Shown in pieces: positions 50,871-59,490 of a stretch of DNA of 64,000 nucleotides. Each line of letters starts with the position of its first letter. Position 1 is the first letter of the stretch. A model generated the notes under the pieces. The model ran no database searches. It was given only the letters and a program-made list of their open reading frames with translations, and was not told the DNA's origin. The translations under genes and the position numbers were made by a program. The DNA is from an uncultured Porphyromonadaceae bacterium (GTDB lineage: Bacteria > Bacteroidota > Bacteroidia > Bacteroidales > Muribaculaceae), in contig URII01000001.1 of NCBI GenBank assembly GCA_900547825.1, positions 1 through 64,000 of the forward strand, given 5' to 3'.

Positions 50871-52103
50871 TTATACAACTTGAATGTTGTTGAACTTGCT
50901 ACGCATTGTCGCCATACCGTCATAGACAGCCTGATCCTGCATCTTGGCATAGATTTGCGTGGTCTTGATGTCGCTATGGCCCAGCATCTTTGAGATTACT
51001 TCTATTGACACATTGTTGCACAACGACATGGATGCGAAAGTGTGTCGGGCGACATGGGTCGTGAGATGCTTTTTGATTTTCGCGAGATCTGCAATCTCTT
51101 TGAGGTATGCGTTCATCTTCTGATTGGTTATCACGGGCATCACCACCTCCTTTGCCTTGACAACCGGATGGTCTGCATATTTGAGAATGAGCTGACGGGG
51201 AACCTCCAGCATGGGGATTATACACATCTCGCCCGTCTTTGCACGGGCTTTGCGTATCCATGTGTTGCCCTTGTCATCATTCTGAATGTCATAGGGCGTG
51301 AGGGCTTTCATATCGCAGAAAGCGAGACCGGTGAAGCAGCAGAACACGAATGTGTCGCGTACTATCTCCAGACGCGGCAGTTCTTTCAAGTCAAGTTCCA
51401 TTATGACTTTGAGTTCCGCCTCCGTCAGAAACTGACGCTCGCTGTATGTGCGCTGATACTTTTTCCCGATGAACGGGTCGTGTGTAATCCACTTGTGCGC
51501 CAGCGCATACTGCAACACATTTTTCACGCAACGCAGATAGCGCACGGCGGCATTGTTGGCGCATCCCTTTTTCATTCGGAGAAAATGCTCAAAGTCATCA
51601 AGCATACCGGATGTAACCTCCTTTATAGGAAGGTCAGGGGCATTGTAGTGGAGCTGGAAGAAATCTTCCAGATAATCGGCGCAGCGTGTCCAACGCTGAT
51701 AGGTGGGTTTCACTATGTCGCCCCGGTCGAGTTCTTCCTTGCGTTTCTCGTTGGCCTCACGGAATACCTCGCACATCATCTTCGGCTTTTCCATAGTTCC
51801 GAGATAATGGGCTTTGAGGACAGCGGGATTTACCAACTTGTTCTCACGGATGAGCATGTTGTGGATCTCGCAGAAGCGGGCCCGCACCATTTCAAGAAAT
51901 TTGTTTAGTTCCTTGTCGCGGCGCGATGTGCCGTCGCTCACGTTACGCTTCTGGTTCCAGTGCTTCGGATTCACTGAGCGACCGATTGTAAACTCGGTCA
52001 TCTGCCCGCCGACCGAAATGCGGGCGTAGAGCGGATATTCGCTCTTGTCGGTCTTTGGCTTTCTGGCGTAGAAAGTCAGGGTGAAATAAGAATCGGATGC
52101 CAT
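50871..52103 (-). CDS. int: Tyrosine recombinase, ICE integrase
   Basis: 410 residues. An N-terminal SAM-like arm domain (YPLYARISVGGQMTEFTIGR), a core-binding domain (about 105-210) and a catalytic domain: CCFTGLAFCDMKALTPYDI, KKHLTTHVARHTFASMSLCN (His-x-x-Arg), MLGHSDIKTTQIYAKM (His and nucleophilic Tyr). The first catalytic Arg, expected in TGLR, is Ala here, as also reported for the CTnDOT integrase family. It reads toward the inside of the element, with its 5' end about 510 bp from the tRNA-Lys gene, the expected position for an integrase at the right end. Confidence 0.9.
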   Translation of the reverse strand: MASDSYFTLTFYARKPKTDKSEYPLYARISVGGQMTEFTIGRSVNPKHWNQKRNVSDGTSRRDKELNKFLEMVRARFCEIHNMLIRENKLVNPAVLKAHYLGTMEKPKMMCEVFREANEKRKEELDRGDIVKPTYQRWTRCADYLEDFFQLHYNAPDLPIKEVTSGMLDDFEHFLRMKKGCANNAAVRYLRCVKNVLQYALAHKWITHDPFIGKKYQRTYSERQFLTEAELKVIMELDLKELPRLEIVRDTFVFCCFTGLAFCDMKALTPYDIQNDDKGNTWIRKARAKTGEMCIIPMLEVPRQLILKYADHPVVKAKEVVMPVITNQKMNAYLKEIADLAKIKKHLTTHVARHTFASMSLCNNVSIEVISKMLGHSDIKTTQIYAKMQDQAVYDGMATMRSKFNNIQVV

Positions 52104-52108
52104 TTCTC

Positions 52109-52123
52109 TGTGGGTTTAATGGT
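52109..52123 (-). promoter_or_regulatory. ICE leader motif (weak) before int
   Basis: Minus strand ACCATTAAACCCACA, 5 nt before the integrase ATG; two changes from the consensus, both allowing G-U pairs with the 50121-50196 RNA. Confidence 0.4.
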
Positions 52124-52201
52124 TACATAAATATAATCATTTTCCCCGACATATCAAAACGAAGAAAAACATCTGATCTCGCTGGAATAGTCATTGCGGC
52201 G

Positions 52202-52516
52202 ACTCACGCCTGTTTAGCCGGCAAACCGTGAGTACGGCTCACGGTGTAAAATGGCGCAAAGCGCAGAAATCGGTATCATGGAATAGTTTTAAGCGGGATT
52301 TATAGTTAAAGAATATTTCAAGAGTTAAATAGTGTTTAGAAACTCCGAAAATTGCGACCCCAACTGGGTCAAAGGTTCTCTCCCATGCTCAAAACCCCAC
52401 TGTGTGAGGCGTGATGGCTGTTTAACTTTCGCTGTATCAGCCGACTCACTGATGATTTCCGCCAACCGTGAGTCGAATTACTCACAAACGTGAGTACTCA
52501 CTAATGACTCACTCAC
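52202..52516. repeat. Cluster of GTGAGT/ACTCAC repeats at the right end
   Basis: Eight or more copies of one 6-mer in both orientations: 52202, 52228, 52444, 52468, 52480, 52490, 52496, 52507 and 52511, including the palindrome GTGAGTACTCAC at 52490-52501. There is no gene in this 500-base stretch. The pattern and position next to int suggest arm-type integrase or excisionase binding sites within attR. Confidence 0.6.
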
Positions 52517-52555
52517 CACCTCTGTATTCTGCGCCGTTCTGAAATTTTGGCAAAT

Positions 52556-52589
52556 TAAAAAAGCACTGAAAATCAAGTGATTTCAGTGC
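52556..52589 (-). terminator. Terminator of the tRNA-Lys transcript
   Basis: On the minus strand a 12-bp stem (GCACTGAAATCA with its complement, one bulge, 52563-52589) is followed by six T residues. It begins 28 bp after the tRNA 3' end. Confidence 0.8.
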
Positions 52590-52616
52590 TTTGCGGCGTT
52601 TTGCCATTTTGCTTTG

Positions 52617-52689
52617 TGACCCCGGAGAGGCTCGAACTCTCGACCCACTGATTAAGAGTCAGTTGCTCTACCAACTGAGCTACGGAGTC
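52617..52689 (-). tRNA. tRNA-Lys (anticodon CTT)
   Basis: The minus strand folds as a complete cloverleaf: acceptor GACTCCG with CGGGGTC, D-arm GCTCAGTTGGTAGAGC, anticodon stem ACTGA/TCAGT with loop CTCTTAA (anticodon CTT), and T-arm GAGAG-TTCGAGC-CTCTC. The discriminator base is A and CCA is not encoded. It is the probable boundary between element and chromosome, with its 3' end facing the element. The attachment core itself cannot be fixed without the other junction. Confidence 0.95.
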
Positions 52690-52790
52690 ATGCGCTTTGC
52701 GGTTAAAGCGATGCAAAGGTAGGGGTTATTTTTTATCCATGCAAATGTTTTCACATATTTTTACGCTCTGTTCTAAAAATTGCTTTGGAA

Positions 52791-52822
52791 TATAAAAAGA
52801 GCACCGGCCGCAGGGCCGGTGC
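52791..52822 (-). terminator. Terminator, possibly of a small unannotated RNA
   Basis: GCACCGGCC/GGCCGGTGC (52801-52809 with 52814-52822), followed on the minus strand by TCTTTTTATA. The secDF gene already has its own terminator at 52957-52994, so this second one may end a separate leftward transcript of about 130 nt. Confidence 0.65.
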
Positions 52823-52956
52823 GGAGGAGGTTATCATTTCTAATGTCACGACTTTTTGTTGAAGTCAGCAAAATGCCTTCTCTTGATGATTAAACGACCG
52901 AATGAGGGAAATGGTTCACCCGCCACATGCAAAGCCTATACGAGGCGTCTAAACAC

Positions 52957-52994
52957 ACAAAAAAGACGCTGCGCCGGATCAGGGGCGCAGCGTC
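52957..52994 (-). terminator. Terminator of secDF
   Basis: A perfect 11-bp stem (GACGCTGCGCC at 52965-52975 with 52984-52994), followed on the minus strand by six T residues, 39 bp after the secDF stop. Confidence 0.9.
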
Positions 52995-53032
52995 ATCAGA
53001 GGTTATAGCTTAAAGTGAAATTTCATTATGGA

Positions 53033-55909
53033 TCACTTGGCGCGGCGGCGGTCAGTGAGGTAAGCCACGGGGCAGGCCACGAACATTGTGGCGAGGGTGC
53101 CTATCACAACACCAAATATCATGGCGAAGGTGAACGAACGGATCGAGTCACCGCCGAGGATGAAGATACACAGCAGCACGAGCAGTGTCGACGCAGAGGT
53201 CATCACCGTACGGCCAAGGGTGGAGTTGATAGAACGGTTGATGGTGTCGAAGAAGTTCTGCTTGGGATAGAGACCCACATTTTCACGCACACGGTCGAAC
53301 ACCACCACGGTGTCGTTGATCTGGTAACCGATCACAGTAAGTATGGCGGCTATGAACGACTGGTCGATCTCCATGGCAAACGGGAACACACCCCAGAAGA
53401 AGGAGTAGAAGCCGATGATGGAGAATGCCGTGAAGGCCACAGCGGCAAGCGCGCCGAGCGAGAATGCCACATTATGGAACCTCACAAGGATGTAGAGGAA
53501 CATGGCGATGAGGGCGAGCACCACAGCTATGATAGCATCGGTGCGCATGTCGTTGGCCACGGTAGGACCTACTTTCTGCGATGACATTATACCCACGTTC
53601 TCGTTGGTGGTGGAGAAGTCGGCCATCGACATTCCTCCGATCTCGTCCTGAAGTCCCTTGTAAAGGATCTCGGTGATCTCCTCGTCGATGTTCTCTGCGT
53701 CGGAGTCTATCTTATAGTTGGTGGATATACGCACCTTGGTGTTGTCGTCGATGGTTATTACGCTCACCTGTGCCCCGGCGAATAGCGGAGTAAGTTTCTG
53801 GCGGATATCGTCGGTCTTCACCTCATGGTCAAACTGCACCACATAGTTGCGTCCGCCCGAGAAGTCGATGCCCTGGTTGAGGCCACGCACGAAGAGCGAG
53901 ATGACCACGGCGCATGTGAAAGCTATCACAATTCCGAAAGCAAGCTTGCGGGTGCCGAGGAAGTTGAACTTGGTGTTGGCAAACATCTTGCGCGAAAGGG
54001 CGGTGTCGAATGTAAGACGCTCGAAAGGTTTGGCCTTGGCGCCGAGGATAAACACGAGGCGTGTGAGGTAAACCGCGGTGAAGAACGAGCAGATGATACC
54101 GATTATAAGCGTGGTGGCGAAGCCCTTGATGGGGCCTGTGCCAAAGAACAGGAGGATCACGCCGGTGATCACAGATGTGAGGTTGGAGTCGAAGATAGCC
54201 GAGAAAGCGTTGGCATAACCGTCGGAAATGGCGTTGCGCACATTCTTGCCGGCACGGAGCTCCTCTTTGGCACGTTCGAAAATAAGCACATTGGCGTCAA
54301 CTGCCATACCGAGGGCGAGCACGATACCGGCGATACCGGGAAGCGTAAGCACAGCCTGGAAGGAGGCGAGTATGCCGAATGTGAAGAAGATGTTGAACAC
54401 AAGGCCGAGGTTGGCGATGAGGCCGGGAATAACCCCGTAGAACATCATCATGAAGATCATAAGCAGCACGAGGGCTATCACAAACGACCACATACCGGCC
54501 TCGATGGCCTCCTGGCCGAGCGACGGGCCTATCACGGTGTCGGAAATGATGTTCACCTTGGCTGCCATCTTACCGCTCTTGAGCACGTTGGCAAGGTCCT
54601 TGGCTTCGTCGGTAGTGAAATCGCCGGTGATCTCGGAGCTTCCGCCCTCAATCACGTCGTTGACACGGGGAGCCGAATAAACCTGATCGTCGAGCACGAT
54701 AGCCACCTGACGGCCCTTGTTGGTGCCGGTTATATTGGCCCACTGGCGGGCTGCATCGGGCTTCATGCGCATGTTCACGAAGTTTCCGCGCATCTGCTCA
54801 TAGTCGCTGTTGGCCGATGTGATCACATCGCCGGCGAGAGCGGGCTTGCCGTTGGCTGTCTTAAGGGCTACAAGCTGATAGAGGTCGATGCGGCTCTTGC
54901 GGCCGGTAGCCGAGTCAGTAGTCTCGATGGTGTTAGGCTTGAACTCCCATGCGAGCTTGATATTGCCGGGGATAATACGGCGGGCGGCAGGCGAAGCCAA
55001 CAGAGAGTCAATAGCCGCACGGTTGGCAGCTGTGGCCGAACCCACACCGATGGCGTTATAGGGATTACCCACCTGCATGAACAGGCCGAACAGGCCCTGT
55101 GTGGAAGTGCCTGTGGTGTCAGCGCGGAGCGCGTTGTCAAGCTCTACAAGCGAGCCCTGGATTTCAGAAAATTCAGCTGTTTCGTAGAATTCAAGGTTGG
55201 CCGATGATTTGAGCAGCTCGCGCACACGGTCATGCTCCTTGACGCCAGGAAGCTCAAGGAGTATCTGGCCGTCCTTTTCAAGCTCCTGGATATTGGGAGC
55301 CACGACGCCGAACTGGTCGATACGTGAGCGGAGCACGTTGGTCGACGAACTTACGCGGTCCTTCACTTCCTGCTTGAGGGCGGCCTCGGCAGCCTCGGGA
55401 GTGTCGCCGCGCTTCACCTGATCCTTGAACACTATGGAAAGATCGCCCTGGGGATCAAGTGTGCGGTATTCACGGCAGAATATCGACACATAGTCGGTGC
55501 TCTTTGTTTTGGCCACCACAGAATCGGCGGCCGCAATGGCACGCTCGAAATAGGGGTTGCCTTCGGCGTTGGCCATGGAGCGGAGAATGTCGGGTACCGA
55601 CACCTGCAGGGTCACGTTCATACCTCCCTTGAGGTCGAGGCCGAGACCTACACCGAGTTTCTGTACTTCATTGAATGTGTAGCCCATGAACACCGGCTCT
55701 TTGGCTATGGAGTCCATGAAATGCTTGCGAGATTCACGGAAAGTGTCGGACTTTGCGTCACCATTGCTTGCCGCAAGTGCATATGCCTCAGCCTTGTTCT
55801 CGTAGTGATTGGTCACGAGCGAGAATGAAAGGTAGAAGAGGCACACGAGCACCAGAAAGATCGCAATGATTCCGGCGACAACGCTTCCCAGGGTTCCTTT
55901 TCTTTGCAT
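53033..55909 (-). CDS. secDF: Protein translocase SecDF fusion
   Basis: 958 residues. N-terminal TM, then SecD region with GLGLDLKGGMNVTLQVSVPD, the P1 periplasmic domain, ILLELPGVKEHDRVRELLKS and the SecD membrane bundle (GIVLALGMAVDANVLIFERA). A second, SecF-like half follows with GLNQGIDFSGGRNYVVQF, VLTVIGYQINDTVVVFDRVR and the closing helices. Twelve membrane segments in total. It uses the proton gradient to help pull proteins through SecYEG. The fused form is usual in Bacteroidetes. It is chromosomal, not part of the element. Confidence 0.95.
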   Translation of the reverse strand: MQRKGTLGSVVAGIIAIFLVLVCLFYLSFSLVTNHYENKAEAYALAASNGDAKSDTFRESRKHFMDSIAKEPVFMGYTFNEVQKLGVGLGLDLKGGMNVTLQVSVPDILRSMANAEGNPYFERAIAAADSVVAKTKSTDYVSIFCREYRTLDPQGDLSIVFKDQVKRGDTPEAAEAALKQEVKDRVSSSTNVLRSRIDQFGVVAPNIQELEKDGQILLELPGVKEHDRVRELLKSSANLEFYETAEFSEIQGSLVELDNALRADTTGTSTQGLFGLFMQVGNPYNAIGVGSATAANRAAIDSLLASPAARRIIPGNIKLAWEFKPNTIETTDSATGRKSRIDLYQLVALKTANGKPALAGDVITSANSDYEQMRGNFVNMRMKPDAARQWANITGTNKGRQVAIVLDDQVYSAPRVNDVIEGGSSEITGDFTTDEAKDLANVLKSGKMAAKVNIISDTVIGPSLGQEAIEAGMWSFVIALVLLMIFMMMFYGVIPGLIANLGLVFNIFFTFGILASFQAVLTLPGIAGIVLALGMAVDANVLIFERAKEELRAGKNVRNAISDGYANAFSAIFDSNLTSVITGVILLFFGTGPIKGFATTLIIGIICSFFTAVYLTRLVFILGAKAKPFERLTFDTALSRKMFANTKFNFLGTRKLAFGIVIAFTCAVVISLFVRGLNQGIDFSGGRNYVVQFDHEVKTDDIRQKLTPLFAGAQVSVITIDDNTKVRISTNYKIDSDAENIDEEITEILYKGLQDEIGGMSMADFSTTNENVGIMSSQKVGPTVANDMRTDAIIAVVLALIAMFLYILVRFHNVAFSLGALAAVAFTAFSIIGFYSFFWGVFPFAMEIDQSFIAAILTVIGYQINDTVVVFDRVRENVGLYPKQNFFDTINRSINSTLGRTVMTSASTLLVLLCIFILGGDSIRSFTFAMIFGVVIGTLATMFVACPVAYLTDRRRAK

Positions 55910-56071
55910 GTGATAAAAAGATGTATTAAAGAATTAATTAAAATTTCGCGGTTTTTTCAGCTTGCAAATATAGCACTTTTCTTTGATATTCAGCTATTAA
56001 TGCTTTTAAATTTAAGCCACGACCATATCAGATTCACAACATCAGCCTGTAAACCAATTAGATACAGCAAC

Positions 56072-56108
56072 ACGGGGCGCAAAGCCGATATTATGCTCCG
56101 CGCCCCGT
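56072..56108 (-). terminator. Hairpin after the choice-of-anchor J gene
   Basis: ACGGGGCGC (56072-56080) with GCGCCCCGT (56100-56108), 28 bp after the stop codon at 56137. There is little T-run on the minus strand, so termination efficiency is uncertain. Confidence 0.5.
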
Positions 56109-56136
56109 AAAAGGCTGATATGCCGCAAAAAGATTG

Positions 56137-59100
56137 TTATTTGACCATTACTTTGACGTTGCGTCCCGGCATACTCACGATATACATTCCCGGAGCCACA
56201 CGTATGCGGTCGGCACCGGTGGATTTTCCGTCATGTACGGTCACTCCGGCAAGATTACATATCCTGAGATCCTGTCCCTGCGCACCGAGCACGAGGATAT
56301 CATGGCCGTCAGTCTTCACAACAGCAAGCGGAGCGTCAACAGCACCAAGTCCCGAGACATTTACCGTATAAGGGTTGGAACCGCCCGATTCACACTGACG
56401 GTAGAGCGCCGACACATGGAACCTATGGGCACCGTCGGCCGATGCAGCGGGGAGCGTCCATGTTGTGGCTGTGACAGGTTCGGAGTTGAGTTTCACACCC
56501 TTGTCATAGACATTGTAACCTATAAGCTCAAGCTTCGAGGGGTCTCCGTCGAGCGATATGAAAGTTATGTCATCAAGCATAAGCCAGAAAGCGTCATGGC
56601 TCGTGGCACGTATAGCGAAATAATTTGTGCCTTCGGGCAAATCAAACTCATATTTAGTCCATTCCTTGGGCACGAGATCGTGGAAACCGATCATCTCAAA
56701 TTCGTCAGCGGTCTTTCCGGCCGACGAGGTCAGGAACTCGAATTGCTCATAACACTCGGACGTTTCGGTACGGTATGAGAACTGACCGCGGGCATAGAAC
56801 GTGACTTTCTGTGCCGAGCCGTTGAGCAGCGGCGATATAAGCCAGTCGTCCTTGTCGATTTCACGGTCGAAATTATTAGCCGACACAAGGTATTTGTCAC
56901 CTGTGTGCGCTATGAATTTGTCATAGAGCGAGCTTTCCGGATCAAACACGGTCTGGTCCATGACCATATAGGCGAACGGTTCGGAGTAGAGATGCGGTAT
57001 ATGCGAAGTGTAATCGCCCCATCCGCAGCTTTTCGCGCCGTCAGCATCGATTACCGACCATTGACCGATATTGTCGATCAGGAAGTTGTCATAGCTTTCA
57101 AAGCTCTCTACGGTAGTCTCCGGCTCACCTGAGCGATCAGGCTCAGTCCATGTGAGCACTATGTCACCGCCGTCGGTCACAGTGCCGTCAAGGTCGCGCG
57201 GTGCGGGAGTCGAAGGTGAGGTCACAGCTATCTGTACCTCCTTCGTGTTGTCAGCCGGATTCTCATCGCCGGCCAAAGTCACCTCGGCTTTTATTGTCAT
57301 AGGCTCGGTTTCTACAGGTGACACAGTAATATCGAAGCTCCGGGTGAAAACGGCCTTCGGAGCAAGTTCCGGAAGCCCCGCAGCCACAGATTCCACAAGC
57401 GCTCCATCACGGTAAAGATTGATGGTGTAAGCCGAAGCGGCATTAAGTCCGCGGTTTTCCACCGTAACGTCAACACGGCCTGTCTCACCCGACTTTATGG
57501 CTGCAGGAGCGGCAACAGAAGCCACGGCCATGTCATTCTCGCTCTGGTTGTAGACCTCGATGCAGTCAAGGGCTATGTATGACATCACTATAAGCACACC
57601 TTTGAAGCGCACCTGCACAGTCTTGCCTTTATAAGGAGCGAGATCCACCTCGAAACGCTGCCATCCGCCGTCCTTGCCTTCCTCACCTTCGCATGTCATC
57701 ACAAACTCATCGGCCACGACAAAGCCTTCGCCCGAATTTATGCTGACGGTCACATAGTTTGAATTCTTAGGCACCACAAGGCCATAGAAACTCAATTTAG
57801 GCTTATCGAGATTCGAAAGGTCGATCTTGCCGGATGTAAGGAATGAAGTATCCCAATAGTCGTCACCGTGCATCATGAAGTAACCGCCGTCGTCATCGCA
57901 GCTCTTGATATCATCGTAGGTGGAGTCAAACATAGGATAGAACGTATAGGAACCCACCCATGCATCGGAGCCCCAGTTATAAGCAGGCAACCCTTCGGCC
58001 ACCGACTCCTTGAACGGGGCTATATAAGGCTCGCCGCATGCCGCCGACAAAGTGGTGAACCCCTTGCCCTCGCCACCTTCGGTAACAGCATAGACCGTAT
58101 ACTTTACATGCGCCTGCGGATCGCCGGGATTTACTACCATAGTAGTGAATGATGTGCCGGTAAGGTTCTCGGCCACTACCGTTGCCTGGGTAAACTTACC
58201 CTGTGCAGTGACCGACTGCATGAGTTTATATGTCACGTCGGCCTCTGTGAGCGGACGACCGTTGACATCCTTTGTCACCGGAGTCCATGTCACCGTCACT
58301 TCGCCCTGATTGGCAGTCTCGGCACATGAGGCATCGGCAGGAGCTTCGGGGCGGTCATGCCCCACAAACACATATTTTGCCTTGATTTCAGGTCCGTCGC
58401 CGAACGAGTTGGCCGTAACCACACTATAGACATATTCGCCGCACACCTCAGGTGTATCGGTAAATGAAAGCGTCACGCCGGTTGCAGGATTGTCAAAGCG
58501 TTTCACCTCAGTGCCGTCACGGAGCACCCGTACAGATGTAAGTTCACCAAGCTGAGTGCCGTTGAAAGTCAACGTGGGAGTAGTGAAGCTGATATCGGCT
58601 TTTTTCAAGCCGGTGGCATCGGGCGTCACTGTAAGTTCCGACACACCTTCGGGCACACGGCCTTCCAGTCCTGCCGAAATATGTATCTCCTCAATCACCT
58701 CGCCGAGCTGGTCGCGCGGCGACATGGCGTGAAAACCGATATAATACACCCCGTCAGCCGCCGGAGAGAAATGCAGCGTGCGTTCAAGCCTCTTCATATT
58801 CACCTCCGTGGGCGGGAGCAAAGTCTCGGCCATACCCTCAGCCGTGGGTGAAGTGCCGTATTTGATCTCAAGTGTCTCGGTATACTTCGTACCGGCTGAA
58901 TGGGCCACATACATCATGTCGTAAACCATTCCGGCCTTTAGTTCCAGAGCCGGGGTTATGAACCAGTCGTTATTAGGCTTGATCATGTTGTAGCGGATGG
59001 TCACCAGTCCGGTTTCGCCCTGTTCCCAGGTAACATTGTCGTTATTGGCGTCTACCACAGTAAAGCCTTCGATTGTGGAGCCTTCTGCAAAGTTGACATC

Positions 59101-59175
59101 AAATGGGGGACTTACAGCCCCGGATGCGGCCAATACGGTAGCTCCAGCCAAGAGGGAGGTAAAAACTTTTAACAT
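56137..59175 (-). CDS. Secreted choice-of-anchor J / fibronectin III / CARDB protein with sorting-domain-like end
   Basis: 1012 residues. Signal peptide (MLKVFTSLLAGATVLAASGA). A choice-of-anchor J-type domain at the start (GFTVVDANNDNVTWEQGETG, NDWFITPALELKAGMVYDM) is followed by fibronectin III-like stretches, a second J-type region, a CARDB-like domain (VRVDVTVENRGLNAASAYTI-like), a third J-type domain (EIDKDDWLISPLLNGSAQKV) and a C-terminal beta domain ending GMYIVSMPGRNVKVMVK. That end resembles a type IX secretion sorting domain. It is probably a large surface or secreted protein; ligand unknown. A paralogue begins at 63,682. Confidence 0.7.
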   Translation of the reverse strand: MLKVFTSLLAGATVLAASGAVSPPFDVNFAEGSTIEGFTVVDANNDNVTWEQGETGLVTIRYNMIKPNNDWFITPALELKAGMVYDMMYVAHSAGTKYTETLEIKYGTSPTAEGMAETLLPPTEVNMKRLERTLHFSPAADGVYYIGFHAMSPRDQLGEVIEEIHISAGLEGRVPEGVSELTVTPDATGLKKADISFTTPTLTFNGTQLGELTSVRVLRDGTEVKRFDNPATGVTLSFTDTPEVCGEYVYSVVTANSFGDGPEIKAKYVFVGHDRPEAPADASCAETANQGEVTVTWTPVTKDVNGRPLTEADVTYKLMQSVTAQGKFTQATVVAENLTGTSFTTMVVNPGDPQAHVKYTVYAVTEGGEGKGFTTLSAACGEPYIAPFKESVAEGLPAYNWGSDAWVGSYTFYPMFDSTYDDIKSCDDDGGYFMMHGDDYWDTSFLTSGKIDLSNLDKPKLSFYGLVVPKNSNYVTVSINSGEGFVVADEFVMTCEGEEGKDGGWQRFEVDLAPYKGKTVQVRFKGVLIVMSYIALDCIEVYNQSENDMAVASVAAPAAIKSGETGRVDVTVENRGLNAASAYTINLYRDGALVESVAAGLPELAPKAVFTRSFDITVSPVETEPMTIKAEVTLAGDENPADNTKEVQIAVTSPSTPAPRDLDGTVTDGGDIVLTWTEPDRSGEPETTVESFESYDNFLIDNIGQWSVIDADGAKSCGWGDYTSHIPHLYSEPFAYMVMDQTVFDPESSLYDKFIAHTGDKYLVSANNFDREIDKDDWLISPLLNGSAQKVTFYARGQFSYRTETSECYEQFEFLTSSAGKTADEFEMIGFHDLVPKEWTKYEFDLPEGTNYFAIRATSHDAFWLMLDDITFISLDGDPSKLELIGYNVYDKGVKLNSEPVTATTWTLPAASADGAHRFHVSALYRQCESGGSNPYTVNVSGLGAVDAPLAVVKTDGHDILVLGAQGQDLRICNLAGVTVHDGKSTGADRIRVAPGMYIVSMPGRNVKVMVK

Positions 59176-59420
59176 AGAATTTTGATAAAAAGTGGATAAA
59201 AATTAGTTCAGGGAGTATATCTGGATTTACTTCTTTGCATATACTTCGGGCGCAATTTAGCAAAGTTTTCCGAGGTTTGCAAAATTTCATCTGCCACTAT
59301 CCAATATTTTGACTTATATCAAATAATCTTGACACCCGGAGAGACATTACAACAACCGCAAGCCTTTCGGAAATTTTCGTAACTTTCCGTAAAATTTCAC
59401 CAGGAAAGATTCACGCCGGT

Positions 59421-59453
59421 TTGTACTTGTTCAAAGCAGAATTAGTAACTTTG
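59421..59453 (+). promoter_or_regulatory. prfB promoter
   Basis: TTG at 59421-59423, 22-nt spacer, TAACTTTG at 59446-59453, 37 nt before the prfB ATG. Confidence 0.6.
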
Positions 59454-59490
59454 CGGAAAAATAAAACAGGCCCTCACAGCCACCGCAATT

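Noticed and set aside
51042..51908. A 288-codon open frame opposite the integrase
   Set aside because: It is a shadow of the integrase gene, whose catalytic motifs are clear on the minus strand.
53825..55207. A 460-codon open frame on the plus strand
   Set aside because: It lies wholly antisense to secDF, is His/Glu-rich as expected from the complementary strand of a membrane protein gene, and has no start context or recognisable domain.
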